Assembly: GCF_000144645.1 (NCBI RefSeq)
Contig: NC_014377.1
Coordinates: 310,001 to 374,000 of the forward strand
Length of the DNA: 64,000 nucleotides
From: Thermosediminibacter oceani DSM 16646
GTDB lineage: Bacteria > Bacillota > Thermosediminibacteria > Thermosediminibacterales > Thermosediminibacteraceae
Reading direction: 5' to 3'
A program made the position numbers and the translations under genes. Position 1 is the first letter of the stretch; every line of letters begins with the position of its first letter. Under the pieces are notes generated by a model. The model saw nothing but the letters and a program-made list of their open reading frames with translations, did not search any database and had not been told where the DNA came from. Positions 9,918 through 18,675 of the stretch are shown piece by piece.

Positions 9918-9947
9918 CCAGAGTTTTGAAACGAACTCTGGTTTTTT
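9918..9947 (+). terminator. Rho-independent terminator of the cbi-hem operon
   Basis: CCAGAGTT (9918-9925), an 8-nt loop and AACTCTGG (9934-9941) form a perfect 8-bp stem followed directly by six T residues (9942-9947). It lies 67 nt after hemL and before the amine oxidase gene, so it should end the tetrapyrrole operon. The rest of 9852-10085 holds no convincing gene. Confidence 0.85.
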
Positions 9948-10085
9948 GCTGTATTCAGGTTGGGCGGTGAAAAAGCCTTTAGGTGATGTTTCTTGCCTCC
10001 CTTTTTAACTGTACATGCAATCATCCGTATTTTATTGAATAGATTCAATATAAGGTTAAGATAAATTACAAGGAGGAAAGCGACC

Positions 10086-11876
10086 ATGTCCCGCAAAAAA
10101 CCCAACATAGTCCCTTCTGAGCCGGGATTTACGCCGTATATGCCCGATAATCCCACGGATGAAGAAAGGTACGGTCTTTTGCGCTACTCACTGGAGCGAG
10201 TGGGGCGGCTTGAAGATTTTGACAATATATTAAAAGTGCTGGGACCGCCTCCCGATATTACGACCATTGCCTCGCCGGGAGAATTTAGAGGTGTAAAGGT
10301 AGGCATTATCGGAGGCGGCCTTGCGGGACTTTCCGCCGCCTTTGAGCTTCGCAAGCTGGGATTCGATATCACCGTATTCGAAGCCCTGGAAGACCGCATA
10401 GGGGGGAGAATATATACCTACTATTTCGACGAGGAGAAAAAATATTACGGCGAACTGGGGGCTATGCGGTTTCCCGTTTCCCACGAAACCACATGGCATT
10501 ACATTAACCTTTTTAAACTGCCTACCCGCCCCTTCGTCCAGACCAATGAGAACGCCTTTATCTACGTAAAAGGCGTTCGGGTAAGGAACGACGCCGAAGG
10601 AAGGAACGTAATGGAAAGAATCTACCCGAAGTTCGATTTGAACGGGTGGGAAAGGAGGACGCCCTGGGAAGACCTCATTTTCTACGCCCTTGAGACGCCT
10701 CTTCTGCGAATGCTGCAGGAGGTCCGCCCGGAAACGGTGGATGTAAGGCCTATTTATAGCCCGGCAATAGTATATTGGGACTATTTCGACGTGCGCAGGG
10801 TGATGGAGGAGGCGGGACTCAGTCAGGATGCTATCTATCTCCTGGGAAGCTTATCTCCCGCTGTGGGCTCGTTTTTGTATAACGGTTATATAGAATTTCT
10901 TACGGAAGTCTATCCCGCTGTCTTTAACTTCCTTTATGAAATAATAGGAGGGATGGCCCGCCTGCCGCTGGCTTTTTACGAATCGCTGACCAGCCCCAAT
11001 CCCAAAGAATACCCCGGTATCCCTGACCGACATTTGGGCAGAGTTACCTGGCGAAGGGGTACCTGGGTGGACGGAATATTTAGACACGGGGAAGACGGAA
11101 GGGTTACCCTAAGGTATAAAACAAGATATACGAGAGACTGCCTTCAGGAAGATTTTGACTATGTGGTATGCGCAATACCATTTTCGACCCTCAGGATTGT
11201 CAAGATAGATCCTCCTTTTAGAAACAGAAAGATGCAGGCGATAAAAGAGGTGAATTATATCGAGGCCCAGAAAACCCTCTTTCTCTGCAAGTTCCGCTTT
11301 TGGGAACTTGGCGGGCCCGGCGAGAGGATTGTCGGCGGTGCAAGTTATACAGACCTGCCAATCCAACAAATTCGGTATCCATCGGACCATGCGCGGTGCA
11401 ATTCAAAATGGAAGGAGAGGGTGCGCAGGGGTTTCTTTGTGTCGCCGGCGGACAGCTGGGATATGAGACACGGGTATTCACCTGATGAACCGGGGGTTCT
11501 TCTGGCCTCTTATAATCTAACATTAGATGCGGCCCGCCTGGGCAATATACCCGATGACGTGGCCTTTGAAATAATAAAGCGTCAGGTGGAGGAAGTCCAC
11601 GGATTGCCCAAAGGATATCTTGACCCCGTAGTTGTTGACTTTGCCAGAATCAGCTGGGGTAGGCAGCCAACCTTTTTAGGGGGGTTTTGTTACTATTTTC
11701 CGGAGCAAAAGCGAATATTTTCTTGGGCGTCGGCGCTCCCCGAATACGACGGCAGAGTATACTTCGCAGGAGAACATATATCCGGGACCCATGGCTGGGC
11801 CAACGGTGCATTGAAGACTGGTATGGAAGCGGCCAACGGGATAGCCCGGTCAGCGAAGGCGGCAAAAATATATTGA
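10086..11876 (+). CDS. Flavin-dependent amine / L-amino-acid oxidase family protein
   Basis: A 596-residue FAD protein of the monoamine-oxidase superfamily. After an approximately 70-residue lead, the FAD dinucleotide fold reads VGIIGGGLAGLSAAFELRKL, then VFEALEDRIGGRI. ELGAMRFPVSHE resembles the arginine motif that holds the substrate carboxylate in L-amino-acid oxidases. The C-terminal FAD motif is VYFAGEHISGTHGWANGAL. No signal peptide is visible. A clear AAGGAGGAAAGCGACC ribosome site supports ATG 10086. It is monocistronic, with a terminator upstream and its own stop before the nagR promoter. The substrate is unknown; an oxygen-linked oxidase would be odd in an anaerobe, so a dehydrogenase or biosynthetic role is equally possible. 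Confidence 0.8.
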   Translation: MSRKKPNIVPSEPGFTPYMPDNPTDEERYGLLRYSLERVGRLEDFDNILKVLGPPPDITTIASPGEFRGVKVGIIGGGLAGLSAAFELRKLGFDITVFEALEDRIGGRIYTYYFDEEKKYYGELGAMRFPVSHETTWHYINLFKLPTRPFVQTNENAFIYVKGVRVRNDAEGRNVMERIYPKFDLNGWERRTPWEDLIFYALETPLLRMLQEVRPETVDVRPIYSPAIVYWDYFDVRRVMEEAGLSQDAIYLLGSLSPAVGSFLYNGYIEFLTEVYPAVFNFLYEIIGGMARLPLAFYESLTSPNPKEYPGIPDRHLGRVTWRRGTWVDGIFRHGEDGRVTLRYKTRYTRDCLQEDFDYVVCAIPFSTLRIVKIDPPFRNRKMQAIKEVNYIEAQKTLFLCKFRFWELGGPGERIVGGASYTDLPIQQIRYPSDHARCNSKWKERVRRGFFVSPADSWDMRHGYSPDEPGVLLASYNLTLDAARLGNIPDDVAFEIIKRQVEEVHGLPKGYLDPVVVDFARISWGRQPTFLGGFCYYFPEQKRIFSWASALPEYDGRVYFAGEHISGTHGWANGALKTGMEAANGIARSAKAAKIY

Positions 11877-11899
11877 CGTAAATTTTTTAACATTACATG

Positions 11900-11931
11900 T
11901 CTATACAACTATACATATATATGGTATACTA
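11900..11931 (+). promoter_or_regulatory. Putative nagR promoter/operator region
   Basis: A short AT-rich run before nagR contains CTATACAA followed by CTATACAT (a tandem 8-mer) and then a TATACT that could be the -10 element (11925-11930). GntR/HutC-type regulators often bind such sites over their own promoters, so autoregulation is plausible. No convincing -35 was found; the assignment is inference. Confidence 0.35.
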
Positions 11932-11948
11932 ATTATGGAGGTGTTCCA

Positions 11949-12656
11949 ATGCTGGACAAAAAAAGCCCGATACCCGCTTATTTCAGGCTGAAACAGATAA
12001 TCAGGGATGAAATAAAAAGGCATGACCTGAAGCCCGGGGACCCGCTGCCCTCCGAGAGGGAATACTGCGAGCGCTTCGGCCTCAGCAGGATGACCGTACG
12101 ACAGGCTCTGAAGGAACTGGAACTGGAAGGTGTTATCGTCAGGGAAAAGGGCAGGGGCAGCTTTGTGGCCATCCCCTGGATAGAGCAGGAAGGTCTCATG
12201 AGTTTTACCGAGATGGTCAGGAGCAGGGGGATGACGCCCCGGACCGAAGTGGTCGAATTTGACAGGCTTCCCGCCGGTGAACTGAAAGCGTTTCTCGGTA
12301 TAGATTTGAAAGAAGAAGTCTACAGGGTGGCTAGATTAAGGAAAGCCGACGGGGTACCGGTAGCGGTGGAGACCGTATACATCCCCGTATTGCTGGTGCC
12401 GGATTTTGAAAAAATAGATCTCAGCGGTTCTTTATACGAACTTTTGAGCACCCGGTACGGAATCGAAGTCAGGAGTTCCAGGACCAGTTTTTCGGCGGTG
12501 CTCTCCACGCCGGATCTCGAAGCGCTGTTGATGCTGGAGGAGACCGTCCCCTTGTTGAAAGTGGAGAGCGTATACTTTCACACAAAGCCGGTTTTCTACG
12601 AGGTTTCCTATTACAAATCTGACCAGTTCAAGATAACGGTAAATCTCAATAGGTAA
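11949..12656 (+). CDS. nagR: GntR/HutC-family regulator of amino-sugar use (NagR-like)
   Basis: A 235-residue transcription factor. Residues 10-75 form the winged helix of GntR proteins (LKPGDPLPSEREYCERFGLS, MTVRQALKELELEG, GRGSFVA), followed by a UTRA ligand domain (about 90-230). It lies immediately upstream of nagB and nagA in the same direction with an 18-nt gap, which points to glucosamine-6-phosphate or GlcNAc-6-phosphate as effector, as in NagR/DasR relatives. GGAGGTGTTCCA precedes ATG 11949. The effector is inferred from context, not visible in the protein. Confidence 0.88.
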   Translation: MLDKKSPIPAYFRLKQIIRDEIKRHDLKPGDPLPSEREYCERFGLSRMTVRQALKELELEGVIVREKGRGSFVAIPWIEQEGLMSFTEMVRSRGMTPRTEVVEFDRLPAGELKAFLGIDLKEEVYRVARLRKADGVPVAVETVYIPVLLVPDFEKIDLSGSLYELLSTRYGIEVRSSRTSFSAVLSTPDLEALLMLEETVPLLKVESVYFHTKPVFYEVSYYKSDQFKITVNLNR

Positions 12657-12674
12657 TAGATTGGAGGGAAAGTT

Positions 12675-13406
12675 ATGAAAATTATCGTCGCCGGGGACTA
12701 TCAGGAGATGAGCAGGATTGCGGCTAACATAATAGCGGAGGAAATCAAAAAAAAGCCGGACCTGGTGCTGGGCCTTGCTACGGGGAGCACGCCACTCGGC
12801 ACCTACAGGGAACTGGTGCGAATGTATAAAGAAGGAAAACTCGACTTTTCCCGGGTAATAACCTTCAACCTGGACGAATACTACGGCCTTTCGCCCGATG
12901 ATAAAAGGAGCTACCACTACTACATGTACAGGAACTTCTTCGACCACGTAAACGTAAGGCCGGAAAACATCCATATTCCCGACGGAACGGCCCGGGACGT
13001 GGAGGAAGAATGCCTAAGATACGACGAAGAAATAAAAAAGTGTGGCGGAATCGACCTGCAGCTTCTCGGCATCGGCGTAAACGGCCACATAGGCTTCAAC
13101 GAGCCGGGCGATGAGCTCCTGACCGCCACCCACCTGACCGATCTTGCGCCCGATACCCTGGCAGCCAACGCCCGCTTCTTCGGGAGCATTGACGAGGTTC
13201 CCAGAAAAGCCATAACGGTGGGCTTAGGTACCATAATACAGGCGAAAAAAATCCTGCTTTTGGCCAGCGGCCCCGAAAAAGCCGCTATAATGGCGGAACT
13301 TCTGGATGATGATGCGGTTTCCACCAGGGTGCCTGCTTCGTTCCTGCTTCTCCACAGGGACGTCACCGTCGTGATGGATAAAGATGCGGCTGCCAAAAAA
13401 AGATAG
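12675..13406 (+). CDS. nagB: Glucosamine-6-phosphate deaminase NagB
   Basis: A 243-residue enzyme converting glucosamine-6-phosphate to fructose-6-phosphate and ammonia. [14 protein letters not shown] (phosphate loop), [10 protein letters not shown] (catalytic aspartate region) and [14 protein letters not shown] (catalytic His/Asp region) are all intact. The short form, without the C-terminal allosteric extension of enteric NagB, is usual in Firmicutes. GGAGGGAAAGTT precedes ATG 12675. It is the end point for the sugars processed by the 26280-34309 operon. Confidence 0.96.
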   Translation: MKIIVAGDYQEMSRIAANIIAEEIKKKPDLVLGLATGSTPLGTYRELVRMYKEGKLDFSRVITFNLDEYYGLSPDDKRSYHYYMYRNFFDHVNVRPENIHIPDGTARDVEEECLRYDEEIKKCGGIDLQLLGIGVNGHIGFNEPGDELLTATHLTDLAPDTLAANARFFGSIDEVPRKAITVGLGTIIQAKKILLLASGPEKAAIMAELLDDDAVSTRVPASFLLLHRDVTVVMDKDAAAKKR

Positions 13407-13452
13407 ACGCTGCGATACAGCCGGCGTCTGATTTCTAGGGGGGTGGTGTAAA

Positions 13453-14628
13453 ATGAAGGTGCTGATAAAAAACGCCCGGGTGATAACTCCCTTCGAGGTG
13501 CTGGATGACCACTGGGTTCTGGTTCGGGACGGCAGTATTGCGGAAGTGAAAAAAGGGAGGGAACCCGGTGAAAACTTCGACTTAGTGGTGGATGCAGGGG
13601 GTAACTACCTGTCGCCCGGTTTTATCGACATCCACAATCATGGAAGTTACGGCAGAGACTTTATGGAAGCTACACCCGGGGCTCTGGAGACCATAGCTGA
13701 ATTTCACCTGAAAAACGGCGTGACCGGGTTCCTGGCGACGGTACTCACGGCACCTTTTGAGGAGATGAAAAGGGCGATAAAAAATGCGGCAGGTTTTATA
13801 AAAATCCAGGGGCCTGATAAAGCGAGGGCAAAGCTTTTGGGAATTTATGTGGAAGGGCCGTATTTTTCAACTGCAAAAAGGGGAGCCCAGCCCGCAGAAT
13901 ACATAAGGAAACCCGATACGGCCGAACTGGACGAACTCCTTCGCCTTTCGGAAAACAGCATCCGGGTGGTGGCGCTGGCTCCGGAAGCCGCCGGCGCCGA
14001 GGATGCCATATCCTTTCTAAGGGAAAGAGGTATCGTGGCCGCCATGGGCCACACCAATGCCACCTACGATGAAGCAAAGCGCGGGATAGATCTGGGCGTG
14101 ACCCTGGTAACCCATACCTTCAACGGCATGAGGGGGTTCGACCACCGGGAACCCGGGGCTGCCGGTGCGGCGCTGACCGACGAAAGGGTTTACTGCGAGG
14201 TTATATGCGACGGCATACACCTGCACCCAGCGGCGGTCAGGCTGATACTAAGGGCCAAAGGAAAGGACAGGATCGTCCTCGTATCCGATGCGATGATGGC
14301 CTGCGGGCTTTCCGACGGAGAGTACACCCTGGCCGGTCAGAAGGTTATAGTGAGAAACGGCGAGGCGAGATTGCAGGACGGAACCCTGGCAGGCTCCACC
14401 CTTACCCTGGACAGGGCGGTGCGCTACATGGTGAGGACTATCGGAGTTTCGCTTTGCGAAGCGGTGAGGATGGCGAGCCTGAACCCTGCCGGGGCGATAG
14501 GGCTCTCGCAAAAGAAGGGCAGTATAGAGGTGGGAAAGGATGCGGATATGATCATATTCGACGATGAGATAAGAGTAAAATGGGCTATGGTGGAAGGAGT
14601 TCCTTTTAGCTTTTCAGAGAAAATATAA
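13453..14628 (+). CDS. nagA: N-acetylglucosamine-6-phosphate deacetylase NagA
   Basis: A 391-residue amidohydrolase releasing acetate from GlcNAc-6-phosphate. Metal and active-site motifs are in order: FIDIHNHGSYGRD (about 56), YVEGPYFS (about 134), AMGHTNATYDEA (about 199), VTHTFNGM, CDGIHLHP and VSDAMMACGLSDG. The GGGGGGTGGTGTAAA ribosome site is strong. A small hairpin (AGACGC 13405-13410 / GCGTCT 13424-13429) lies in the 46-nt gap after nagB and might trim relative expression. Confidence 0.96.
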   Translation: MKVLIKNARVITPFEVLDDHWVLVRDGSIAEVKKGREPGENFDLVVDAGGNYLSPGFIDIHNHGSYGRDFMEATPGALETIAEFHLKNGVTGFLATVLTAPFEEMKRAIKNAAGFIKIQGPDKARAKLLGIYVEGPYFSTAKRGAQPAEYIRKPDTAELDELLRLSENSIRVVALAPEAAGAEDAISFLRERGIVAAMGHTNATYDEAKRGIDLGVTLVTHTFNGMRGFDHREPGAAGAALTDERVYCEVICDGIHLHPAAVRLILRAKGKDRIVLVSDAMMACGLSDGEYTLAGQKVIVRNGEARLQDGTLAGSTLTLDRAVRYMVRTIGVSLCEAVRMASLNPAGAIGLSQKKGSIEVGKDADMIIFDDEIRVKWAMVEGVPFSFSEKI

Positions 14629-14646
14629 ATCGGGAGATAATAAACC

Positions 14647-15600
14647 TTATTCTATTGAAGAGGATTCCCCGAACCCCGGGGATTTTTTTGTTTGTTCAGG
14701 GCTCCGCGAAAAATAGTTGGTTCCCCACACACCGGCCAGGATCATTAGGGCACCGGCAGCGTGATACCAGAAAAAGGGCTCACCGCGAAAAGCCACGCCG
14801 GCCAGGATGGATATGACCGTCGTCAGGTTTGAAAACACCGCCGATTGGGATGCGGAAAGCCGCGACAGCGAGTAGTTCACCAGGAAAAAGGCGATCACCG
14901 AAGAGCCTATCCCCAGGTAAAAGAGGGATACCAGGACCCTGCCGTCGGTGAGAGGAGCTAAAAAAGTGCCCGGATTCCCCGATTTCAGGTGCAGTATAAA
15001 AGCCACGGTATTGAAGAAAAGAGCCCCCACCCACATCATTACAAAAGTGACTTCAAAAGGCGTATATTTGGTGGAAAAGCGCCGGCTGGCAATGTTGTAA
15101 AAAGCTGCTGAGAGCACGGCTCCGGTGAGGAACAAAAGCCCGTGCAGGTTGGCTCCACCGCCGTTTACACCCTGAAAGGCGGCTATGATAATCACACCCG
15201 TTACCGAGAGGATGATGAAAAAAGCCTGGGCCAGGCTGGGACGCTCTTTCAGCACGAGGGCGCTGAGAATGGCTACGAAGATAGGGATGAGTGCCATCAT
15301 CATGCCGGCCTGTGAAGAAGAAGTGAGGTTTACCCCCATGGTCTCAAATGTGAAGTAGCAGACGGGCTGCAAAAAGGCGACCGCGAGAAGGGGCGCAAGG
15401 CTCTTACCCCTTAGCGAAAACTTTATCACGCCCGTAGCCGCCAGCAACCCGATAGTGAAAGCTGCCAGGGCAAACCTGAAACCTATAAATCGGAAGGGGT
15501 CCACCCTTTCCAAAGCGTTTTTGGTGAACATGAAGGAAAACCCGAAAATAGATGAAAAACCCACTCCTGCAAGATAGCCTTTGACTTTATCTAAATTCAT
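14647..15600 (-). CDS. EamA/DMT-family permease
   Basis: A 317-residue protein of the drug/metabolite transporter superfamily with two EamA halves and about ten hydrophobic segments. GFSSIFGFSFMFTKNALERV is the typical first helix, and the second half carries LFYLGIGSSVIAFFLVNYSL. ATG 15600 is preferred over the upstream in-frame 15627 because GAGGGTGATGTT precedes it and the protein then starts MNLDKVKGYLAG. Substrates of this family (amino acids, metabolites, drugs) cannot be told from sequence. It stands alone and convergent to nagA. Confidence 0.85.
   Translation of the reverse strand: MNLDKVKGYLAGVGFSSIFGFSFMFTKNALERVDPFRFIGFRFALAAFTIGLLAATGVIKFSLRGKSLAPLLAVAFLQPVCYFTFETMGVNLTSSSQAGMMMALIPIFVAILSALVLKERPSLAQAFFIILSVTGVIIIAAFQGVNGGGANLHGLLFLTGAVLSAAFYNIASRRFSTKYTPFEVTFVMMWVGALFFNTVAFILHLKSGNPGTFLAPLTDGRVLVSLFYLGIGSSVIAFFLVNYSLSRLSASQSAVFSNLTTVISILAGVAFRGEPFFWYHAAGALMILAGVWGTNYFSRSPEQTKKSPGFGESSSIE
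14666..14689 (+). terminator. Terminator after nagA
   Basis: TCCCC (14666-14670) and GGGGA (14678-14682) form a short GC stem, with seven T residues after it (14683-14689). It lies within the 3' codons of the convergent EamA gene, so the nag transcript would end just inside that gene. The stem is short, so efficiency is uncertain. Confidence 0.55.
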
Positions 15601-15702
15601 AACATCACCCTCAAAATATAGTAGCATAAAAATTATGGTCTAGGGTATGGGGATGTTTATTGAAAAATTGAGGGCACAATTACTTTATCAAAACAAACCC
15701 CA

Positions 15703-15729
15703 AAGTCACGAGTACCATATTCGTGGCTT
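15703..15729. repeat. Inverted repeat in the EamA/blaI divergent region
   Basis: AAGTCACGA (15703-15711) and TCGTGGCTT (15721-15729) pair at 8 of 9 positions around a 9-nt loop. It lies between the two divergent genes, upstream of the blaI promoter. It could be a regulator site or weak terminator; nothing else decides between them. Confidence 0.4.
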
Positions 15730-15765
15730 GAGTTATCCAAAATTAATTTTGTTTTCGAAAAACTA

Positions 15766-15812
15766 TTGACAACTTACGCGATGTAGAATAAAATTGACTT
15801 ACATAATATAGA
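15766..15812 (+). promoter_or_regulatory. blaI-blaR1 promoter with paired operator-like repeats
   Basis: TTGACA (15766-15771) and TAAAAT (15789-15794) are separated by exactly 17 nt, a strong sigma-A-type promoter. Two copies of ACTTAC-N6-TAGA (15772-15787 and 15797-15812), 25 nt apart, lie in the spacer and just after the -10. This is where BlaI/MecI dimers bind to repress their own operon. The promoter call is solid; the operator role is inferred. Confidence 0.7.
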
Positions 15813-15831
15813 TTAATGAAAGGTGATTCTC

Positions 15832-16200
15832 ATGAAAAAGCTACAAAGGATATCTGATGCGGAAAAACAGATTATGGAATACATTTGGAAAGCCGGGCGC
15901 CCGGTTACAACTTCGGAAATCATGCGAAATCTACCGGAGGACAAGGCATGGAAGCAAAACACGGTGGTTACTTTTTTGACCCGTTTGATGAAAAAAGGGA
16001 TACTTAAGGCGACCAGGATAGGAAAAGCCAACTATTATGAACCTTGTGTAACGGAACAGGAATACCGGAATTTTGTAACAAAGCAATTCATAAACGATGT
16101 TCATAAAGGCTCCGTATTGGGCTTTATAACCGCTTTGTGCGACAATGGCGATTTGACGAAGGAAGATATTGAAAGCATTTTGAAACGCCTGAAAGAATAG
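15832..16200 (+). CDS. BlaI/MecI-family transcriptional repressor
   Basis: A 122-residue winged-helix repressor. MEYIWKAGRPVTTSEIMRNL and KQNTVVTFLTRLMKKGIL are the recognition-helix region of BlaI/MecI/CopY proteins, and the C-terminal helices dimerise. ATG 15832 is chosen because GAAAGGTG lies 6 nt upstream; a GTG at 15823 is inside that ribosome site. The next gene encodes a BlaR1-like membrane metallopeptidase, the usual partner that cleaves the repressor on signal. No beta-lactamase or PBP2a gene is nearby, so the regulated trait is unknown. Confidence 0.9.
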   Translation: MKKLQRISDAEKQIMEYIWKAGRPVTTSEIMRNLPEDKAWKQNTVVTFLTRLMKKGILKATRIGKANYYEPCVTEQEYRNFVTKQFINDVHKGSVLGFITALCDNGDLTKEDIESILKRLKE

Positions 16201-16212
16201 GTGGTGCTTATA

Positions 16213-17559
16213 TTGAACGACATTTACAATCAACTGTTTATCATGTCGGTTGTAGCCGGAGGAATATACCTGATTCTGAAAGTTTTGAGTGCGGTAACCC
16301 TTAAATACTTTTCTGCGGCATGGCATTATTACACCAATATAGCTGTATATATGTTTTTCCTGCTGCCGTATCACCGGTGGATGTCCGGGCTTGATCTGAG
16401 CTTTCTAAAGATGTCCGACAAAGGCTTCGAACTGCCCTCTATTACGGGATTAAACCCACTCACCGCTTTGAACTTTGCTGCTGGCGGTATATCACAGCAA
16501 AAAGGCTATGCAGGAGCTTCCGTTTACTTTGAAATTCTGCCATATATATTGATGGCCGGAACTCTGATATTCATGGTTGTAATTCTTGTCCATAACTATA
16601 ATCTGAACCGCCGCATTTTCAGAATCTGTCGTTTGACCGATGATATGCAGATTTTGGAGGTACTTTTCAAGTGTAAACAGCAAATGGGCATAACAAGACA
16701 AATCCCAGTATACATCTCACCGTGCATAACAACACCCTTTCTTTACGGCATCATAAAGCCCCGCATCGTCCTGCCGGATATTAAACTTTCTGCGGACGAA
16801 TTGCAATGCGTTTTTCTTCATGAACTGACCCACTGGAAACGCCGTGATGGCTGGTTGAAATTCTTGATGCTTTTTATCAACGCGATACATTGGTTCAACC
16901 CTCTAGCCTATGCGGCAAGGTTCGACATTGACCGCTTCTGCGAACTATCCTGTGACGAAAGTGTTGTGAAATCAATGAGCAATCGGGAAAGGAGGCGGTA
17001 TTGTGAGTTAATGCTGAGTGTGCTATGGAACGTTGCGGACCAAAGCGCCAAATTATTTTCCGCATTCAGCGGCAAACGGAAACAACTGGAAAGGAGGGTC
17101 GATATAATACTGAAAGATAAAGTCCCAATGAGCAAAAAATGGGTGCGCATGGTTGCAACCGCAATAACACTGGCAATCGTATTATTAGGCGCTATTTTGG
17201 CAGGTGCAGTGGAGACGTCAGCCCTCGAAAGAAAAGGCAGCAGTGAATCCGCCTTGCCAAAACCAAAAGAAATTTCGAATTATCAATATCGAGTAAATGA
17301 ATATGGCGAAACTTATGGTCCAGCAATTTATGCTGAGGTTTTAGGAGAGGAGCCGGATTTAATTGCAGCCATAGGCATAGATGGAACATTCGGTTATGTA
17401 CGGTCCTCGGACCTGAACCCTCCTGATCCGCGCACACCGGAGGAAGCCGTAGCTCAAAATAATCTTGGTGATAAATTGATACCTCTTTATGATAAAGACG
17501 GGAGAACAGTCATTGGTCAATTTAAAATTGTATCAGGGCGATTTGAAAAACTAAAATAA
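16213..17559 (+). CDS. BlaR1/MecR1-like M56 membrane metallopeptidase lacking the penicillin-sensor domain
   Basis: A 448-residue membrane protein with several N-terminal helices and a zinc-peptidase motif HELTHWKRRD near residue 203, followed by CELSCDESVVK, as in the M56 family. A last helix (VATAITLAIVLLGAILAGA, about residue 318) leads into a roughly 110-residue external tail (ending YVRSSDLNPPDPRTPEEAV). This is far too short for the transpeptidase-like sensor of true BlaR1. The likely start is TTG 16213 after AGGTGGTG; the frame is open from GTG 16201. It probably senses something other than beta-lactams and inactivates the adjacent BlaI-like repressor. Confidence 0.85.
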   Translation: MNDIYNQLFIMSVVAGGIYLILKVLSAVTLKYFSAAWHYYTNIAVYMFFLLPYHRWMSGLDLSFLKMSDKGFELPSITGLNPLTALNFAAGGISQQKGYAGASVYFEILPYILMAGTLIFMVVILVHNYNLNRRIFRICRLTDDMQILEVLFKCKQQMGITRQIPVYISPCITTPFLYGIIKPRIVLPDIKLSADELQCVFLHELTHWKRRDGWLKFLMLFINAIHWFNPLAYAARFDIDRFCELSCDESVVKSMSNRERRRYCELMLSVLWNVADQSAKLFSAFSGKRKQLERRVDIILKDKVPMSKKWVRMVATAITLAIVLLGAILAGAVETSALERKGSSESALPKPKEISNYQYRVNEYGETYGPAIYAEVLGEEPDLIAAIGIDGTFGYVRSSDLNPPDPRTPEEAVAQNNLGDKLIPLYDKDGRTVIGQFKIVSGRFEKLK

Positions 17560-17845
17560 AAAATATTCAATAGGTTAATGGGGTATGATTTTGATGAGGC
17601 AAGTCAGGATTTAATTGAGTGTTGATAAAAGAAATAAAAAATATCAAACAGGAAAATTGGCAAATAAAGAACTGAAAATTTTTGTAAAATTTATATTTTG
17701 GGGGTTGCGTTTTTGATTCTCGAATGTACTTTTATAAAGTAAAGGGAAAAAATTTTATTAGAAAGGAAGTGCTGCCGTTGGATCATAGTCTGTAAATTTA
17801 ATTTTACGAATATTAAAACATGATTATGAGGAGGGTGATACAAAA
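17560..17845. other. AT-rich intergenic region
   Basis: These 286 nt between the M56 gene and the secreted protein are strongly AT-rich. A GAAAGGAAG-like ribosome site at about 17761 precedes only a five-codon TTG frame, and GAGGAGGGTG near 17829 serves the next gene. I see no RNA gene, clear promoter pair or repeat. Confidence 0.4.
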
Positions 17846-18577
17846 ATGCAAAGAATTATTTCAATTGCTACATTAATATGTTTGATATTAACTACTTTGA
17901 TTTCCTCTGTACAAGCGGCACCTATAGATGGTGATTTAATTCCGATAGAAGAATATATTAAAGCATATTCGGAAAATGATCCTAAATTAATAAAACAAAT
18001 TAGTAGCAATGAATATATTATAGACAAATCAATTACTAAGACAGATTTTACTAGGCTGGAAGTTGCTCCCGGTTCTAAAATATACTTTTTGAAAAAACAC
18101 CAAAATAATAGTAATCCAAGCATATTATCTGCTTCGCATGTATGTCCTGAGCTTACGTTTACCTATAAAACTGATATTGTAGATGTGGGTTCGCAAACAT
18201 GTCAGGTAGCGGCCTGGTCTGGGATTGGATTTTTTGGAACTCCTGTTGCAGCTAAATGGTGTGGTATGGGAGCCAGCGATATCTTAACAGAACCAAGCGG
18301 TAGTTACGAAAACCATTTAATGGTTAAATCTTATTGTTATGGAGTCGGTTTGGATTTTTCATATGGCCAGGGTCTGTCGCCAGGCTTTACTCTAATTTCT
18401 GGTAGTAGTATACAATATGATGAATTTAGAGAAAACCTTAGATTCCATGACGCAAAATACCATTACGCTTATGCTGCTGGTGTACTCACAAGCTGTGGCA
18501 CATCTACTAGAGCTGGATTATTTTATGACGGAAGCTATGACTATATAGAAACTTATATTAACTGGTATACTGATTAA
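17846..18577 (+). CDS. Secreted cysteine-containing protein of unknown function
   Basis: A 243-residue protein with a clear signal peptide (hydrophobic core from residue 5, cleavage near VQA-AP at about 29). The mature N-terminal part is charged. The C-terminal 130 residues are rich in Gly, Tyr and aromatic residues with four spread cysteines plus CP, suggesting disulfides and a compact beta fold (AAWSGIGFFGTPVAAKWCG, NHLMVKSYCYGVGL). I do not recognise the family. AT-rich codon use differs from the flanking core genes. GAGGAGGGTGATACAAAA precedes the ATG and a hairpin follows the gene. Possibilities are a secreted antibacterial protein or a cell-surface factor controlled by the adjacent BlaI/M56 pair; neither is proven. 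Confidence 0.7.
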   Translation: MQRIISIATLICLILTTLISSVQAAPIDGDLIPIEEYIKAYSENDPKLIKQISSNEYIIDKSITKTDFTRLEVAPGSKIYFLKKHQNNSNPSILSASHVCPELTFTYKTDIVDVGSQTCQVAAWSGIGFFGTPVAAKWCGMGASDILTEPSGSYENHLMVKSYCYGVGLDFSYGQGLSPGFTLISGSSIQYDEFRENLRFHDAKYHYAYAAGVLTSCGTSTRAGLFYDGSYDYIETYINWYTD

Positions 18578-18586
18578 CAAATAATT

Positions 18587-18627
18587 GTCACATAGGGCTG
18601 AAATTATATAGACAAGCCCCATGTGAC
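18587..18627 (+). terminator. Terminator-like hairpin after the secreted protein gene
   Basis: GTCACATAGGGCT (18587-18599) pairs with AGCCCCATGTGAC (18615-18627) at 12 of 13 positions over a 15-nt loop. The following CTAATTTTA is only weakly T-rich, so this may be a terminator or a transcript-stabilising hairpin. Confidence 0.6.
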
Positions 18628-18675
18628 CTAATTTTACATAGAAATTAACAATTCAGTTTTGTAGGGAGATGCTTT

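Noticed and set aside
9848-10156. Minus-strand frame of about 100 codons across the hemL-amine oxidase gap
   Set aside because: It overlaps the 5' end of the amine oxidase gene, contains the clear plus-strand terminator, lacks a ribosome site, and its tail has no recognisable domain.
16213-17559. Beta-lactam resistance regulon (bla/mec)
   Set aside because: The M56 protein has only a short external tail in place of the penicillin-binding sensor, and no beta-lactamase or PBP2a gene is present.
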